A stretch of DNA of 64,000 bases from NCBI RefSeq assembly GCF_036226525.1, contig NZ_CP108487.1, forward strand, positions 1,178,001 to 1,242,000. Reading direction: 5' to 3'. The notes under the pieces were generated by a model. The model made no database searches, was not told the origin of the DNA, and saw nothing but the letters and a program-made list of their open reading frames with translations. This DNA comes from Kribbella sp. NBC_01245. GTDB taxonomy: Bacteria; Actinomycetota; Actinomycetes; Propionibacteriales; Kribbellaceae. Shown piece after piece: positions 1-11,051 of the stretch (the first letter of the stretch is position 1; each line of letters opens with the position of its first letter). The position numbers and the translations under genes were made by a program.

Positions 1-357
1 GTGCTCGATCACGTCGAACGCACCGACCACGTCGAACTCGCTGTCGTAGGGGCTCTGGGTGGCGTCCTGCTGGCGGAGCTCGACCCCGGAAGGCATTCGG
101 ATCCGGGCCTTAGCCAGACCCTCCTCGAACAGCTCGGTGCCGACCAGCCGCCAGTCCGGGTGCACCTCCCGGATCCGGCTGATGACGTATCCCGTCCCGC
201 AGCCGAGTTCGAGGAACGACTTCGCGGCCGGGAAGTTGCGATCGAGGGCCCAGTTGATCAGGTCGCTGCGGCCCCGGAACCAGAAACTTGCCGCCTCCAG
301 CGCGAAGAGCTTCTCGAAGTGCTGTGGGTCGTAGCCCCCGACGGGTGAGCTGGCCAT
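1..357 (-). CDS. SAM-dependent methyltransferase, C-terminus cut by window edge
   Basis: 119 codons are open from the ATG at 357 down to base 1. The class I methyltransferase motif I ELGCGTGY lies near residues 50-57, after an N-terminal segment rich in aromatics (FEKLFALEAASFWFRGR). A motif-II-like stretch, FDVVGAFDVIEH, ends at the window edge. It probably transfers a methyl group from S-adenosylmethionine in the cytoplasm, but the substrate cannot be told. The frame stays open upstream of this ATG, so a longer N-terminus is possible. The rest of the gene lies outside the window to the left. Confidence 0.75.
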   Translation of the reverse strand, partial: MASSPVGGYDPQHFEKLFALEAASFWFRGRSDLINWALDRNFPAAKSFLELGCGTGYVISRIREVHPDWRLVGTELFEEGLAKARIRMPSGVELRQQDATQSPYDSEFDVVGAFDVIEH

Positions 358-592
358 CGCCCGAATGTACGGCCGCCGCGGGGCTATGCCAAGGTGGACG
401 CTGAAACCGCGCTGGACTCCTGGAACGCAGCCAGCCCCGGCAGTACCTCGCCCTCACTCTCCGGTACCGGCATCGAGGGGCGTCAGCCGATGACCGTTTG
501 CCGAACAGCAGCCGAGGTTAAGAGATTGGATTCTCTTGTTACGCTGGGTGATTCCCTCTCCTAGCCAACAATGACTGAAGGGTTCTCCCCTC

Positions 593-919
593 ATGGGCAT
601 CTTCGACTCCCTCAAGGACAAGGCCACCGAGCTCCTGTCGGGCGCCACCGACAAGGTCACCGAGGCCACCGGCATCGATTTGTCCGGCGCCTCCGACAAA
701 ATCGCCGAAACCACCGGTGTCGACGTCAGTGGCGTCACCGACCAGGCCACCCAGGCCACTGAGGGTCTGGCCGACCAGGCCCAAGGCCACGCCGAGGCGG
801 CCCAGGACCAGGCCAACTCCGTCAGCGACCAGGTCACCGGTGCCACCGGTATCGACCTTCCCACCGAAGGCCTGACCGACCAGGCCACCGACAAGTTCGG
901 TGAAGCCACCGGCCGCTGA
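593..919 (+). CDS. Repeat-rich hydrophilic protein, LEA-like / MT0933-antitoxin-like
   Basis: The 108-aa protein begins MGIFDSLKDKATELL and is built of repeats around a T(D/E)K..E.TGID.SG unit: TGIDLSG near residue 26, TGVDVSG near 42 and TGIDLPT near 85, with a Q/A-rich amphipathic stretch between them. It has no signal peptide, no membrane segment and no cysteine. Such composition fits desiccation/stress-type (LEA-like) proteins. The N-terminus also resembles the small MT0933-type antitoxin family, but no toxin gene is adjacent. A GAAGGG ribosome site lies upstream of the ATG. The upstream region holds a GTTT(15-16)GGTTAA arrangement that could be a SigB-like stress promoter (weak). The coding region is confident; the function is not. 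Confidence 0.7.
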   Translation: MGIFDSLKDKATELLSGATDKVTEATGIDLSGASDKIAETTGVDVSGVTDQATQATEGLADQAQGHAEAAQDQANSVSDQVTGATGIDLPTEGLTDQATDKFGEATGR

Positions 920-1033
920 CCGGCAGCCGTTCCCGACGATCCGCTCCCGCCCTCCCGTGGGAGCAGGTGGACTGCTCACCATCTCCGCGAGCCCGACGTT
1001 CGGCGCCGAGGCGTGTGGTCGAGGCTCTGACCA

Positions 1034-1192
1034 TGCTGGACGTCCGCGGAATCTCATACCTGATCGGTGAGGACACCGACGAGGTACGACGAGACCTCGA
1101 GATCATCGCCCGGGATCTGCGCTGCACCACGATAATGCTGATCGGCGGCGACCAAGAGCAGTTGGTCGCCGCCGCCCGCCGATCACGCCGTT
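1034..1192 (+). pseudogene. Relic of a cytoplasmic glycosidase-like hypothetical gene
   Basis: The translation MLDVRGISYLIGEDTDEVRR followed by DLEIIARDLRCTTIMLIGG and DQEQLVAAAR reads like the N-terminal part of an actinobacterial family with an 'RGVSYD...RRDL..I...LHCTAV...G.D' pattern (recalled, not searched). After about base 1192 the frame degenerates into arginine-rich nonsense with no family character. The rest of 920-1335 holds nothing I can support as a gene. This looks like a 3'-truncated remnant. Confidence 0.35.
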
Positions 1193-1335
1193 CACGGAAT
1201 GGCCGGTCTTGTCAGCTCTCTGAAAGGCAATCCTTCGGGCCATTCCGAGGTCGCCGTCCTGGTGCCGAAACCGCCGTCGCCTGGTACCGGCGGGTGTCGG
1301 GAGTGGTGTGGCTGCCCCGTAGCCCGCCACTCGGT

Positions 1336-2328
1336 TCAGCGCTGGTCCTGTGTACTGCCGGAGACCCCTGGAGCGCCTTGGTCAACCGGGCGTGTTTGAT
1401 CCGGCACGGGCAGTGGCAGCCCGAGGGCCGCTGCCACCCACATCAGGTTGATCGACGCGAGGTCGATGAACACGCGACGGAGCCAATCTGGCTGCTCGCT
1501 CACGCAGGCGCGCTGCAGCGACGGTCCCGCAAGCCTCGCGATGAGGGGTGCGGGTTCGGTGCACACCTGCCACGGCGGCGGACCACCCTCCAGGTGAAGC
1601 GTGGGGAGCAGCTGCACGAGGTCGTGCAACTCGTGGCCGGCGCCGGCGTGCGACCAGTCGACGAGGCGACCTTCGCGCTCGCCGGCGTTGCTGAGGATGC
1701 ACACGTTATCGCTGCGGACGTCGCCGTGCACCAGGTATGCACCGAGCTCGAGAGCGGTGTCCGCCTCCGCGTCGACGGCGGTTAGGGTCTCGGCATTCGC
1801 CTCGAGCCAGCCGGGGTTGACGACACCGACATCGACAAGCCGGTCGGCCAGCTCGATAACGCGCGGCCACTGTGGTCCCGGCCAGCTGGTCGTCCGCGGC
1901 AGCTCGGCAGGGAGCGGCGCTCGGCGCAAACGGTCGAGCGTGCGGCGGAGAACGTCGATGTCGCCGGGTCGCCAGACCGTCGACGTGCCGCCGCCCGGAT
2001 TCTCGGCGCCGGCCGCAGGCCAGTAGGCGGCGGATAGGTCCTCCGTCACCAGCAACGGCTGTCCGGCGCCGTCGTCCTGCCAGCCGAGAACCTCGGGGGA
2101 GAGGCTGGTGCCTCGCAGGTGATCGAGGATCCGGTGCTCGTTGCGCAGCCAGCCCGCGGTCTCTTCGGTCGTCGCCCCTTTGACAAACGCGGCGCTGCCA
2201 TCGCTGAACGTGATGACGAGCCGGTCCGCAGCCGACAGCCCGAACTCAGGTGCACGCCAGGCCGCCGCAGTCTTGCCGAGCAGCGATCCGACCGTCCCGG
2301 CGATCACAGGCGTTTCGGCAGCTGTCAC
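1336..2328 (-). CDS. Phosphotransferase, APH/ChoK kinase-like family
   Basis: 330 aa, the usual length for aminoglycoside/choline-type kinases. The catalytic-loop motif HGDVRSDN is at residues 201-208 (D203 base, N208 metal ligand). The metal-binding LVDW motif is at 222-225 (D224), in place of the DFG of protein kinases. It probably transfers phosphate from ATP to a small hydroxylated substrate in the cytoplasm; antibiotic inactivation is possible but not shown. It is a single gene, flanked on its 5' side by decayed mobile DNA and on its 3' side by a gene relic, so it may itself have been mobile. Confidence 0.85.
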   Translation of the reverse strand: MTAAETPVIAGTVGSLLGKTAAAWRAPEFGLSAADRLVITFSDGSAAFVKGATTEETAGWLRNEHRILDHLRGTSLSPEVLGWQDDGAGQPLLVTEDLSAAYWPAAGAENPGGGTSTVWRPGDIDVLRRTLDRLRRAPLPAELPRTTSWPGPQWPRVIELADRLVDVGVVNPGWLEANAETLTAVDAEADTALELGAYLVHGDVRSDNVCILSNAGEREGRLVDWSHAGAGHELHDLVQLLPTLHLEGGPPPWQVCTEPAPLIARLAGPSLQRACVSEQPDWLRRVFIDLASINLMWVAAALGLPLPVPDQTRPVDQGAPGVSGSTQDQR

Positions 2329-2450
2329 GCCCTAGGTATAGCAGGCATCTTCGATGCGCCGGCACCAGCACCAGTCGGGCCGAGGGCGCCGCCCGCGACA
2401 TCGTCGAGGAACTCACCGAAGCCAAGGTCAGGCCCGTTGTCGGCCGCAAA

Positions 2451-2573
2451 CATGCGACGTTCTATCGCTGTGCCGCCTGGACTTTGGTGCCTGGCTCGGC
2501 GACGGCTTTGGAGCATCCGACAACGGTCTACTTGCGGGAGATCCATCTGGCCAGCGGGATGAATCAATGGAGT
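2451..2573 (+). pseudogene. Serine recombinase C-terminal fragment (relic A)
   Basis: The translation TFYRCAAWTLVPGSATALEH, then PTTVYLREIHLASGMNQW, matches the zinc-ribbon-to-coiled-coil junction of large serine recombinases from actinobacteria (family pattern YRC...R.L.PGS....HP..V.LRED.L). Only about 40 codons are recognisable, with no start, catalytic domain or end. A second relic with the same motif lies at 2957. The 2329-3114 interval contains no intact gene. Confidence 0.5.
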
Positions 2574-2868
2574 CTGCGAGGAGGGCGGGCCGCTGTACGG
2601 CGTACGCAGCGAAGAGCCGGGCCAGCCGCGCCGCGACGGCATATCGACGACCCCGGCGTAGCTCGGCCTCGGCATCGGTGTCGAAATGACCGAGGTGTCG
2701 TGCGACCGGCTCGCACCAGACCTCGTCGAGCGACTCGTCGAGCACCGCTAGAAGCGGCCACGCCATCGCGTCCGAGACCCAGGGATCGTCGTCGGCGGTG
2801 CCCAACACCGCTGACACCAGGGACCGCGGTGATGTGAAACGAACTCCGGCACACACGCCGTCGCCTCA
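2571..2868 (-). pseudogene. recC: recC (exodeoxyribonuclease V gamma) fragment
   Basis: Read on the minus strand, the frame gives GVCAGVRFTSPRSLVSAVLG, then DDPWVSDAMAWPLLAVLDES and RRYAVAARLARLFAAYAVQR ending PALLAD. This is the order of motifs I know from the N-terminal helicase-like domain of actinobacterial RecC. An in-frame TGA precedes the segment and the frame turns to nonsense after LLAD, so only about 95 residues of a protein normally over 1000 aa survive. It sits between two serine-recombinase relics on the opposite strand, probably a piece carried in by mobile DNA. Confidence 0.55.
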
Positions 2869-2956
2869 CCCCGGCGCGGCGCCTAACCGGTGCTTGGCAT
2901 CTCCTTCGGCGACGGCCTCGAGCGCACTCGACCTCAAGCAATAGCCGACGCGAGGT

Positions 2957-3079
2957 CTGGAGCATCCGCCAACGGTCGATCTGCGCGAGGACCATTTGGC
3001 CGATGGCGTGAACGAGTGGATGTCTCGTCTGTTCAGTCCGGAGAATCTTGGCGCGACTGTTGCAACTCTCGCGCAGGGC
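2957..3079 (+). pseudogene. Serine recombinase C-terminal fragment (relic B)
   Basis: The translation LEHPPTVDLREDHLADGVNE, then WMSRLFSPENLGATVATLAQ, is the same family segment as relic A but extends further into the coiled coil. The nucleotide sequence around ggagcatccg.caacggtc is shared with relic A at about 2510. No other part of the gene is present. Confidence 0.5.
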
Positions 3080-3114
3080 GCCTGCATTGGATCCGCGGAC
3101 TGTCAGTTCCCCGT

Positions 3115-3834
3115 CTACGTGGTCGCCAGTAGCGGCCGGATCGACTTCATGAGGATCTCGGCCCAGAACGCTGTTCCGGTTCCGGCCTTGGGGTGGACGC
3201 CGTCGGACAGGTAGTGGGTGATGTAGCCCGGACCTCGGTACTGCAGCCACATGCTCCAGGGGATGACTCTTGCCGGCCCCAGCTTGTCGTGGATCTGCAC
3301 GTTGACCCAGCCGGAGTTGCGCTGGTCCGCGACCTGGACGTCTGCGGATAGTTCCCAGCGGGATGCGTGTGTGTCGACCCAAAGCACCTTCGTGGTCGAA
3401 GGCACTCCGGCCAGCAGCCGGGTGATCTGCGCGGACATGACCGACGGGTCGAAGATGTCGTTCGTGCCGGTGGCCATGACAAGAATCTTCGGCTTGGTGG
3501 TCAAGGACAGAACCCAGTCCACGGCCGGGGCTGTCGGACGGCCGGACCAGTAGTTGATCGCGATCGTACGGCCTTCCGCATTCATGGCGGCGATGAGGTC
3601 TGAGCGGCCCAGCGTGGTGAGGGAATCGCCGACGACGAATACGTCTGCGACAGGGTCGCCGTCAGATTCGGTCACATCGCCGATAGTGCCGTTTGCGCTT
3701 TTGGTCCAGTCACCGATCTGGCCGCTACCAAAGTCGATTTCCGTATCGCGGGCTCCGGCCGGACCGATCAGGCCGGCCGCTATCGCAACTGCGAGGACGC
3801 TGGTCAGGGCCAGCCGGATGGTGCGTTTGGTCAT
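3115..3834 (-). CDS. Secreted SGNH/GDSL-type hydrolase
   Basis: 239 aa. An N-terminal signal peptide (TKR charge, hydrophobic core to about residue 25, AGA cleavage region) directs export. SGNH block I is VVGDSLTT (S71 nucleophile), block III is ATGTNDIF (N125), and block V is LSDGVHP (D211 and H214). These are the four residues of the esterase/lipase superfamily, which removes acyl groups from lipids or glycans outside the cell. GAGAGG precedes the ATG as ribosome site. It is transcribed away from the RHS gene across a 201-bp intergenic space. Confidence 0.85.
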   Translation of the reverse strand: MTKRTIRLALTSVLAVAIAAGLIGPAGARDTEIDFGSGQIGDWTKSANGTIGDVTESDGDPVADVFVVGDSLTTLGRSDLIAAMNAEGRTIAINYWSGRPTAPAVDWVLSLTTKPKILVMATGTNDIFDPSVMSAQITRLLAGVPSTTKVLWVDTHASRWELSADVQVADQRNSGWVNVQIHDKLGPARVIPWSMWLQYRGPGYITHYLSDGVHPKAGTGTAFWAEILMKSIRPLLATT

Positions 3835-4035
3835 GGTCGCCTCTCGTTGAGCCAGGTCGCCAACGAGCGTAGTGCCGCTCAGCGCCGGATTGGGTGCTGA
3901 AGGCGACCGTTGCAGGTTCCTGCAATTGCCGTAACAACGCTTGGAGTGGTCTCGATGTGGCCGGTGCCGGCCTGCCGATGAACCCGTAAGTCATCGGCTT
4001 TCCGTCCCCCCACGGGCCGGCAGGAAGCAGGTCCC

Positions 4036-7000
4036 ATGTACGCGCTGGATCGTCCACGGCAGGCCCGGTTACGAAAAGTCCCCCAGTATGTTGCAGCTGT
4101 CGTGTCGATGGCCCTGTTGGCAGGTGCCCTCCAGGGGCCGTCCGCTGTCGCCGCTCCGGCGGCGGAGGCGACGCCTGCCCCGAAGGCCGTTTCGAAGCCC
4201 GACGTGATTTCCGCGGCGCTGACGGCGCGGTCGCAGGGCGCCAAGGTCGAGGTGGAGTCGCTGCGGTCCGAGACGTCCACGACCTGGGCGAACCCGGACG
4301 GAACGATGACCACCGAGGCGCACATGTCGCCGGTCCGGTTCAAGACGGCGTCAGGCGATTGGCAGTCGGTCGACCTGAATCTGGCCAAGGAGCAGGACGG
4401 TCTGATCGCGCCGAAGAGCCACAGCCTGGACTTGCGCCTCGGCAAGCAGAACGCCGCCGCGGGTGGTGTCTTCGCGTCAGCCATCGCAGGTGCCGGTCGG
4501 CAGGTCGAGTGGCTGGCTCCCTGGAAGTTGCCGGAACCGGCCCTTGCCGGGACAAAGGCGACCTATGCCGAGGTCGAGCCCGGTGTCGACCTGACGGTGG
4601 ACGCGCGTCGCAGTGGCTTCGAAACCGACTTGGTCGTGAAGACCCGTCCCTCGACGGCGCCGGTCTGGCGTTTCCCGTTGCGGACCAAGGGGCTGACGGC
4701 ACGCCAGGCCAAGAACGGCGTGATCGAGTTCACCGACGCGAAGAACGTCGTACGCTCGCGGATCCCGGTTGCCTACATGTGGGACTCTGCGGTCAACAAG
4801 GCGACCGGTGATCCGCTGAACAAGGCGATCGTCAAGGTGACGGTCGAGCAGGTGTCCCCGGGCAAGGCGACCCTGGTCGTTGCCCCGGACAAGCAATGGC
4901 TGCTGGATCCCGCGCGTGTCTTCCCGGTGACCGTCGACCCGACGTACGTGGCCGTTACCGCGCTGCCGAGCTTCGACACGTTCGTGCAGACCAGCGTCAC
5001 CACTGACCTGTCGTCTCTGGTTGACCTGCGCGCGGGCAAGAACGGCACGCACATCGAGCGGTCGTTCCTGAACTTCCCGACCGCGCCGTTCGCCGGCAAG
5101 GACATCGTCAGCTCTCATCTATCGCTGTACCAGTACGGCGCGATGACTTGCACGCCGACCGCCATCAACGTGCACTCGGCGGACCCGGCTTCGACGTCGA
5201 CCACCTGGACGGCGCAACCGGCCACGGGCACCACGGTCCTGGGCACCGCGACGGTCGCGAAGGGGTTCTCCAGCGCCTGCGCGTCGGGCCGGATCAGCGT
5301 TCCGATGACCGCTCTGGCCAAGCAGTGGGCCGGCTCCAGCGCGGCGACGGTGGGCCTGGCCCTCAAAGCGGGCAACGAGTCGGATGTGAACCACTGGAAG
5401 CGCTTCGGCTCCAGCGAGTCCGGGACCGATCCGTTCGTATCGTTCACCTGGAACCGCAAGCCGAACGCGCCCGCGACGGTTGAGCCGAGCGAGGCCGTCG
5501 CCTATGCCGCACCTGATGAGACCACCTCGTCGCTGTACTCGCCGAGCCTGCGCCCCTGGGTGCGGACCAAGGCCACCGACCCCGACGGGAACACGGTCAA
5601 GTACATCTTCGAGTTCTACACCGGTTCCGGCCCGACCTTCAGCCTGAAGGGCACCTGCACCTCGTCGGTCTACGCCTCGGGTACGACGGCCGGCTGCCGC
5701 CCGGCCACGGATCTGCCCGACAACACGCTGCTCTACATCCGCGCCAAGGCCAACGACGGCCGCGTCGACGGCCCCTGGGTCAACTACAACCAGCGGCTGC
5801 GGACGGGGGCCGTCGCTCCGCCGGAGCCGGTGGTGACCTGCCCGTCGCCGTACGACGAGTACGACAAGTGGCACGACACCGCGCCCACCGCGGACGTGGT
5901 CTGCACGATCACCGCGACCGGCACCGGGTACAACGCTCCCGGCTACCTTCGGTTGATCGTCGACGGCAAGCAGCCGACCACCAACGTTCCCGGTGGTGCA
6001 GCAGGCCAGATCCGGATCACCCCGTCGAGCGACCCGGCTGTGGCGAAGTGGGACGTGACCTTCCCGAAGGACAAGGCCGGCCTGCACACGATCGTCGTAC
6101 AGGCTCAGACGCCGGCCGGAAAGCTGTCGCCGAACAAGACGCACAAGTTCGGCTGGGGCGGTTCGTCGCTGACCTCGCCGACCTCCACGCCGCGCATCAC
6201 GACCGCGGACAACATCCGCGTCACCGCTTCAGGCCCGCCGCGGGGAACCGCCTCGACGGTGACCGCGCGCGTCAAGTGGCGCGTGTCCGGGTACGGCGGT
6301 GACGACGACCTGGTCGGCTGGAACGAGGACGCGACGGTTCTCCCGGTGACGGACAACGGCACCGGTGGTGTCACGGTCAACACCTTGTGGAACACGGACA
6401 ACGCAAAATCCGACGCCTTCCTCGACTCCGATCCCAGCACCACGGTCATCGAGCCGACAGTCCTGAACGACCGGATTCCGGTCAAGCTCGACGTCCAGGT
6501 CTGCTTCAAGTACGGCTCGACCGAACAGTGCACCTGGTCGCAATCGCCCGGCACCACCGTGCAGCGCCTGCCGCACGCCTTCGGCGACGGCTTCCCCACC
6601 GCTGACGCCGGCCCGGGGCAGGTGGCGCTGTGGACCGGTGAGTTCAACGTGTCTGGGACCGACATCTCGGTGCCGGGCTACACCGGTGACCTGTCGATCT
6701 CGCGTTCGCACATGACCTACGAAACGCCCACCAACCAGATCAACGGGGCTTTCGGTCAGGGCTGGATCGCTCAGTTCGATGGCGCCGATGCCGGTGCCGC
6801 CGGACTGCAGGTGATCGACTCGACCAAGATCGACGGCACGCTCACGCTGCTCGACGGTGACGGCACGGCACTGACGTATGAGTCTCCGACGGCCGCACGT
6901 CGTACGACCGCCGCGTTCGAGCTCGGTGACTGGATCCCCGTTGGCGAGGAGACCGAGCAGGACGGCTCGCGGCTGAAGGTCACCGGCACCGGGACCAGCA

Positions 7001-10000
7001 CCGTGATCTCCTACATCGAGGATGACGGCACGACCACGACCTGGTCGCCCACCGCGGCACCAGTCGCGACAGCGGCCGCGCAGTTCCGGGCCACCGGCAT
7101 CTCGGAGCCCGGGATCTCCGGCAAGACGACGTTCGCGTACGACGGAAACGGCCGGGTCGTCCGGATTCTCGCCCCGGCGGCACCGGGTGTGACCTGTGGC
7201 GCGTACAACCCCACGGCCCCGCTGACGGGTATGAACCCGGGCTGCCGTGCGCTGCGCTTCAACTACATCCTGATCGGCGCGAGCCGATACCGGCTGAGTG
7301 AGGCCTGGCTCGACATCTACGACCCCGCCAAGACCGGTGGGGCCGGAATGACCTCGATCAAGGTCGCCGCCTACACCTATGACGTCAACGCCTTGCTGAC
7401 CAAGGTGACAGACCCTCGCTCGGGCCTGTCGACGGAATACACCTACACCGCCTCGAACGCGATCAAGACGATGAAACCGTCAGGTCAGGTGCCCTACGAG
7501 TTCAACTACGTGACCGTCGACCAGCGCGAGAAACTGGACTCGGTGACCCGGGCCCGTCCGGCCGGTGACCCGGCGGGTGGCGTCGCGACACTCGGGAAGT
7601 ACATCTACGAGATCCCGCTGTCCGGTGACGGTCTGCCGGACCTGTCGGGTACCTCGGTAGCCCGTTGGAACCAGAAGGCCACACCGACCCGTGGATTCGC
7701 GGTCTTCGGCCCGGACCATCCGCTGACGGGTGCGCCCGGTGCTGCTGACTGGCAGTATGCCGATCTGCAGTACACCGACGCGGCCGGTTACACGGTCAAC
7801 ACGGCAAAGTTCGGCGCTGGTGGTTGGCAGTACACCTCCAGCGACTACAACGAGCTGGGCAACGTCGTCCGGCAGCTCGACGAGACGGCGCTCCGGGCGG
7901 TCATCGACGGTCAGATCCCGGCCGGTGCCTCGGTCGACCAGCTCGCCACGCTGACCGTGTACAACCCGGACATCAAGAACACCGCGGGCGACACGGTTCT
8001 CACCCCGGCGGGCACGCTGGTGACCGACACGTACGGCCCTGCCCGCTACGCCACCCTCAAGGACGGCACGGTTGCCTGGGTTCGTCCGCACACGCACACC
8101 AAGTTCGACCAGGGCGCACCAAACAACGGCATCAACGCGACGACGACCTTGCCGTACCGACTGCCGACGACAGAGACGTCGTACGCGAACGATCCCGGCA
8201 CCGGTACGGATCTGGAGATCACCGGTCAGTCGCTGACCGACTACTCCGCACCGGTCTCGGGTGACGCCGACGGCTGGGCACTCGCCCAGGCCGGCAAGAC
8301 CATCACCGATGTCGACCTCGACGGCACGAGTAGCGCCGGCGACATCGTGGAACTCACGCGTTACGACACCGAAGGCCGCGTCATCGAATCCCGGCAGCCT
8401 GCCTCCAACGGCAACGACGCCGGCACGACCAAGACGGTCTACTTCACGACCTTCGCCAACAGCACCTTCCCGGAATGCGGCGGCAAGCCGCAGTGGGCAG
8501 GCCTGAGCTGCAAGACATACCCGGCCGCTCAGCCGACCTCAAGCGCCGGTACCACGCCCACGCTTCCGTCGTCGATCACAACCGGCTTCAACTACCTGCT
8601 CGCCCCGACCACCGTGGTCGAGACGTCCGGTTCGGTCACCCGCACCAACACCACGGAGTACCTGCTTGACGGTCGCGTCGACACGAGCACAACCACCGTC
8701 GCCGGTCTGGCCGGCTCGACGCCGAACACCGCGAAGAAGACGACGTACGACCTGGTCACCGGCGCTGCGACAGCGATCACCGCAACCGCGGCCGACTCCA
8801 CCTCGACCACCATCACCACCGGGTACGACACCTGGGGCCGACCGATCAGCTACAAGCCCCACGGTGAAACGGCCACGACCACGGTGTACGACGTCGCCGG
8901 GCGAGCCGCCACGGTCACCGACCCGAACGGCACCACCACCTACACCTACGACGGCAACGACGCCAACAGCCTGGCCGAACGCCGGGGGATGGCCACCAAG
9001 GTGGAGGTCACGACCGGCGGTAAGACCTGGTCGTCCACCGGCGCGTACGACGCCGGCGGGTCCATGACCGTGCAGAAATTGCCCGGTGGTATCACCCAGA
9101 TCAACGAGTCCGACAACGCCGGAGAGCCGACAGGCCTTCGCTACACCGGCCAGACCACGACCACCGCCGAAGACGGCACCACGACCGTGGACCCGAACGG
9201 CGCCTGGCTGTCGTGGTCGATCGACAACGACGTCACCGGCCGGGTCGTCCGCGAGTGGACTCCGGACGGCGCAGCCTTCACCGGTGGCGCCGGTACCGAT
9301 CCCGGTGACGCCGTTCCCTACGACCGCGGCTACACCTACGACAACGCCGGTCGTCTCACCTCGGTCAAGGACCGGACGGCGTCCGCCACGGGCGTCGACA
9401 TAACCGACCCGACAGCCACCCCGTGCGTAACCCGCACGTACGGCTTCGACCGCAACGACAACCGCCTCACCAAGTCCACGGCCTCGAGCGGTCCCGACGG
9501 CACCTGCGCAGTCTCGGGTGGAACCACCGTCACCCGCGCCTACGACACCGCCGACCGCCCGACCACCGGCGCCAACGGCTCCGGCACCTACGTCTACGAC
9601 CAACTAGGCCGTACGACAACGCTGCCCGAGTCCGACGCCCCCAACCCAGCCGCGGGCAACATCACCCTCGCCCACTACCACAACGACCTGGCCCGCTCCA
9701 TCACCCAGGGCGCCACCACAACCACCTTCACCCTCGACGCCGCCGACCGCCGCACGGTGGAAACAATCACCGAAGGCACCACCACAACCCAGAAGGTCCG
9801 CCACTACACCAACACCGGCGACAACCCCACCTGGGTAACCAACGGCCTCGAATCCACCCGCTACGTCGAGCTGATCGGCGGCGACCTCTCCCTAACCGTC
9901 GACCAAACCGGCACCGCCGACCTAACCCTCGCCAACAACCACGGCGACATCGCCACCACAATCGACCTGCCTGCTTCCGGCCAGCCGGCCAGCAGTATCG

Positions 10001-10677
10001 GTGGCTGGAACACCTACGACGAATACGGCACGCCTGCGGGCGACAACACCTCGCAAACTGGAGCTGTCGACTATGGGTGGCTGGGCGCGAAGCAACGTGC
10101 CGCATCAGGTGCGGGCCTGGTGCTCATGGGCGTCCGCCTCTACAACCGCATAACTGGTCTCTTTACCAGCATCGATCCAGTCGAAGGCGGCAACGCCAAC
10201 GCCTACAACTATCCGACTGACCCGATCAATATGGATGACCTCGACGGTCGTTGGGGAGGGTTTAAGAAGGCTTGGAACTGGGTTAAGACCCACAAGATCG
10301 AGACGGTCATGATCGCCGCGAGCTTCGTTCCTGGCCTCGGAGCTCTAGCCTGGGGGTACCGTGCCTACAGGGTTTACAGGGCCGTTCGAACCGTCCAAAA
10401 GGCTGCACGGCTGGCGCGCAAGATAGGTAAGAATAGGGTGTTCCAGACGACCAGAAGGTACCGCTATCAGTGGGATATTGCTGGCAAGTCACATTTAAAC
10501 AAGACTGGAAAGTATGCAGGTCGCCGTGTCCCAACGCCGCATTACAAGCGCTCTGGCCGTAATCCCAAATCCCCTAATGGATGGTCTGCTTTCCGGCGGG
10601 ATGTAGATGGGCCGATGAAGAGGAGGCATGTGAATCGCGTGTGGCGATACTGCAAGAGACGAAACTGGGATTGTTGA
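4036..10677 (+). CDS. Secreted RHS/YD-repeat polymorphic toxin
   Basis: 2213 aa. A signal peptide (to about residue 40, ending SAVAAPA) is followed by a DNRLRE-like beta-sandwich region (about 305-480), Ig/fibronectin-like stretches, and a long YD-repeat shell (from about 1150) with units such as YDTWGRP, YDVAGRA and YDNAGRL. The RHS core ends with [20 protein letters not shown] then [19 protein letters not shown] (to about residue 2073). The remaining ~140 residues form a Gly/Ala hydrophobic helix ([12 protein letters not shown]) and a basic tip with H, K, R and W clusters ending [11 protein letters not shown]. The tip has clearly lower GC than the shell, as expected for an exchangeable toxin. 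Family knowledge suggests autocleavage inside the YD cocoon. The toxin activity is unknown; a nuclease is likely from its basic character. An immunity gene overlaps its stop. Confidence 0.9.
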   Translation: MYALDRPRQARLRKVPQYVAAVVSMALLAGALQGPSAVAAPAAEATPAPKAVSKPDVISAALTARSQGAKVEVESLRSETSTTWANPDGTMTTEAHMSPVRFKTASGDWQSVDLNLAKEQDGLIAPKSHSLDLRLGKQNAAAGGVFASAIAGAGRQVEWLAPWKLPEPALAGTKATYAEVEPGVDLTVDARRSGFETDLVVKTRPSTAPVWRFPLRTKGLTARQAKNGVIEFTDAKNVVRSRIPVAYMWDSAVNKATGDPLNKAIVKVTVEQVSPGKATLVVAPDKQWLLDPARVFPVTVDPTYVAVTALPSFDTFVQTSVTTDLSSLVDLRAGKNGTHIERSFLNFPTAPFAGKDIVSSHLSLYQYGAMTCTPTAINVHSADPASTSTTWTAQPATGTTVLGTATVAKGFSSACASGRISVPMTALAKQWAGSSAATVGLALKAGNESDVNHWKRFGSSESGTDPFVSFTWNRKPNAPATVEPSEAVAYAAPDETTSSLYSPSLRPWVRTKATDPDGNTVKYIFEFYTGSGPTFSLKGTCTSSVYASGTTAGCRPATDLPDNTLLYIRAKANDGRVDGPWVNYNQRLRTGAVAPPEPVVTCPSPYDEYDKWHDTAPTADVVCTITATGTGYNAPGYLRLIVDGKQPTTNVPGGAAGQIRITPSSDPAVAKWDVTFPKDKAGLHTIVVQAQTPAGKLSPNKTHKFGWGGSSLTSPTSTPRITTADNIRVTASGPPRGTASTVTARVKWRVSGYGGDDDLVGWNEDATVLPVTDNGTGGVTVNTLWNTDNAKSDAFLDSDPSTTVIEPTVLNDRIPVKLDVQVCFKYGSTEQCTWSQSPGTTVQRLPHAFGDGFPTADAGPGQVALWTGEFNVSGTDISVPGYTGDLSISRSHMTYETPTNQINGAFGQGWIAQFDGADAGAAGLQVIDSTKIDGTLTLLDGDGTALTYESPTAARRTTAAFELGDWIPVGEETEQDGSRLKVTGTGTSTVISYIEDDGTTTTWSPTAAPVATAAAQFRATGISEPGISGKTTFAYDGNGRVVRILAPAAPGVTCGAYNPTAPLTGMNPGCRALRFNYILIGASRYRLSEAWLDIYDPAKTGGAGMTSIKVAAYTYDVNALLTKVTDPRSGLSTEYTYTASNAIKTMKPSGQVPYEFNYVTVDQREKLDSVTRARPAGDPAGGVATLGKYIYEIPLSGDGLPDLSGTSVARWNQKATPTRGFAVFGPDHPLTGAPGAADWQYADLQYTDAAGYTVNTAKFGAGGWQYTSSDYNELGNVVRQLDETALRAVIDGQIPAGASVDQLATLTVYNPDIKNTAGDTVLTPAGTLVTDTYGPARYATLKDGTVAWVRPHTHTKFDQGAPNNGINATTTLPYRLPTTETSYANDPGTGTDLEITGQSLTDYSAPVSGDADGWALAQAGKTITDVDLDGTSSAGDIVELTRYDTEGRVIESRQPASNGNDAGTTKTVYFTTFANSTFPECGGKPQWAGLSCKTYPAAQPTSSAGTTPTLPSSITTGFNYLLAPTTVVETSGSVTRTNTTEYLLDGRVDTSTTTVAGLAGSTPNTAKKTTYDLVTGAATAITATAADSTSTTITTGYDTWGRPISYKPHGETATTTVYDVAGRAATVTDPNGTTTYTYDGNDANSLAERRGMATKVEVTTGGKTWSSTGAYDAGGSMTVQKLPGGITQINESDNAGEPTGLRYTGQTTTTAEDGTTTVDPNGAWLSWSIDNDVTGRVVREWTPDGAAFTGGAGTDPGDAVPYDRGYTYDNAGRLTSVKDRTASATGVDITDPTATPCVTRTYGFDRNDNRLTKSTASSGPDGTCAVSGGTTVTRAYDTADRPTTGANGSGTYVYDQLGRTTTLPESDAPNPAAGNITLAHYHNDLARSITQGATTTTFTLDAADRRTVETITEGTTTTQKVRHYTNTGDNPTWVTNGLESTRYVELIGGDLSLTVDQTGTADLTLANNHGDIATTIDLPASGQPASSIGGWNTYDEYGTPAGDNTSQTGAVDYGWLGAKQRAASGAGLVLMGVRLYNRITGLFTSIDPVEGGNANAYNYPTDPINMDDLDGRWGGFKKAWNWVKTHKIETVMIAASFVPGLGALAWGYRAYRVYRAVRTVQKAARLARKIGKNRVFQTTRRYRYQWDIAGKSHLNKTGKYAGRRVPTPHYKRSGRNPKSPNGWSAFRRDVDGPMKRRHVNRVWRYCKRRNWDC

Positions 10678-11051
10678 TGATTACGCCATTGGCTGTCGGT
10701 TGGAGCGACCGGACGGGTGACTGGGTGCTTGAGCCGTTCGGAAAGCTATCGACGGCAGCGCTAAATGAATGCGACGTCGTACGAGTTTCGCTCGAAACCA
10801 CGGATGGGCCAGCAGGTTTAGCTATCGTTGACATCAAGGCACCGGATGTCGTCCCCACCTTCCGGTTGTATTTCGAGACGAAATCAGCTTCTCTCAAGTT
10901 GGAGAAGATTGATATTGAAGATCCCGTCGATGAATACGGGCGGATCGACGATACGTCTTTCGCGGAGCCTGACTGGTATTTTCTGAGAACATTTCGGTGT
11001 GATCTGGAGATATATTCGGATCGGCAGTATTTTGAATGGCTCGGGTGGTAG
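10677..11051 (+). CDS. Candidate immunity protein to the RHS toxin tip
   Basis: 124 aa, starting [20 protein letters not shown]. The ATG shares its A with the TGA of the RHS gene (TGATG), a translational-coupling arrangement. An in-frame start about 96 bases upstream exists but would lie inside the toxin gene. The protein is acidic (many D/E, DIEDPVDEY), matching a very basic toxin tip, and has no signal or membrane segment. GC is low, like the tip. I recognise no family; the immunity role is inferred from position, overlap and charge. Confidence 0.75.
   Translation: MITPLAVGWSDRTGDWVLEPFGKLSTAALNECDVVRVSLETTDGPAGLAIVDIKAPDVVPTFRLYFETKSASLKLEKIDIEDPVDEYGRIDDTSFAEPDWYFLRTFRCDLEIYSDRQYFEWLGW

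Noticed and set aside
967..1785. 272-codon plus-strand frame running into the APH gene's antisense
   Set aside because: Only the stretch 1034-1192 looks protein-derived; the rest is a shadow of the kinase gene.
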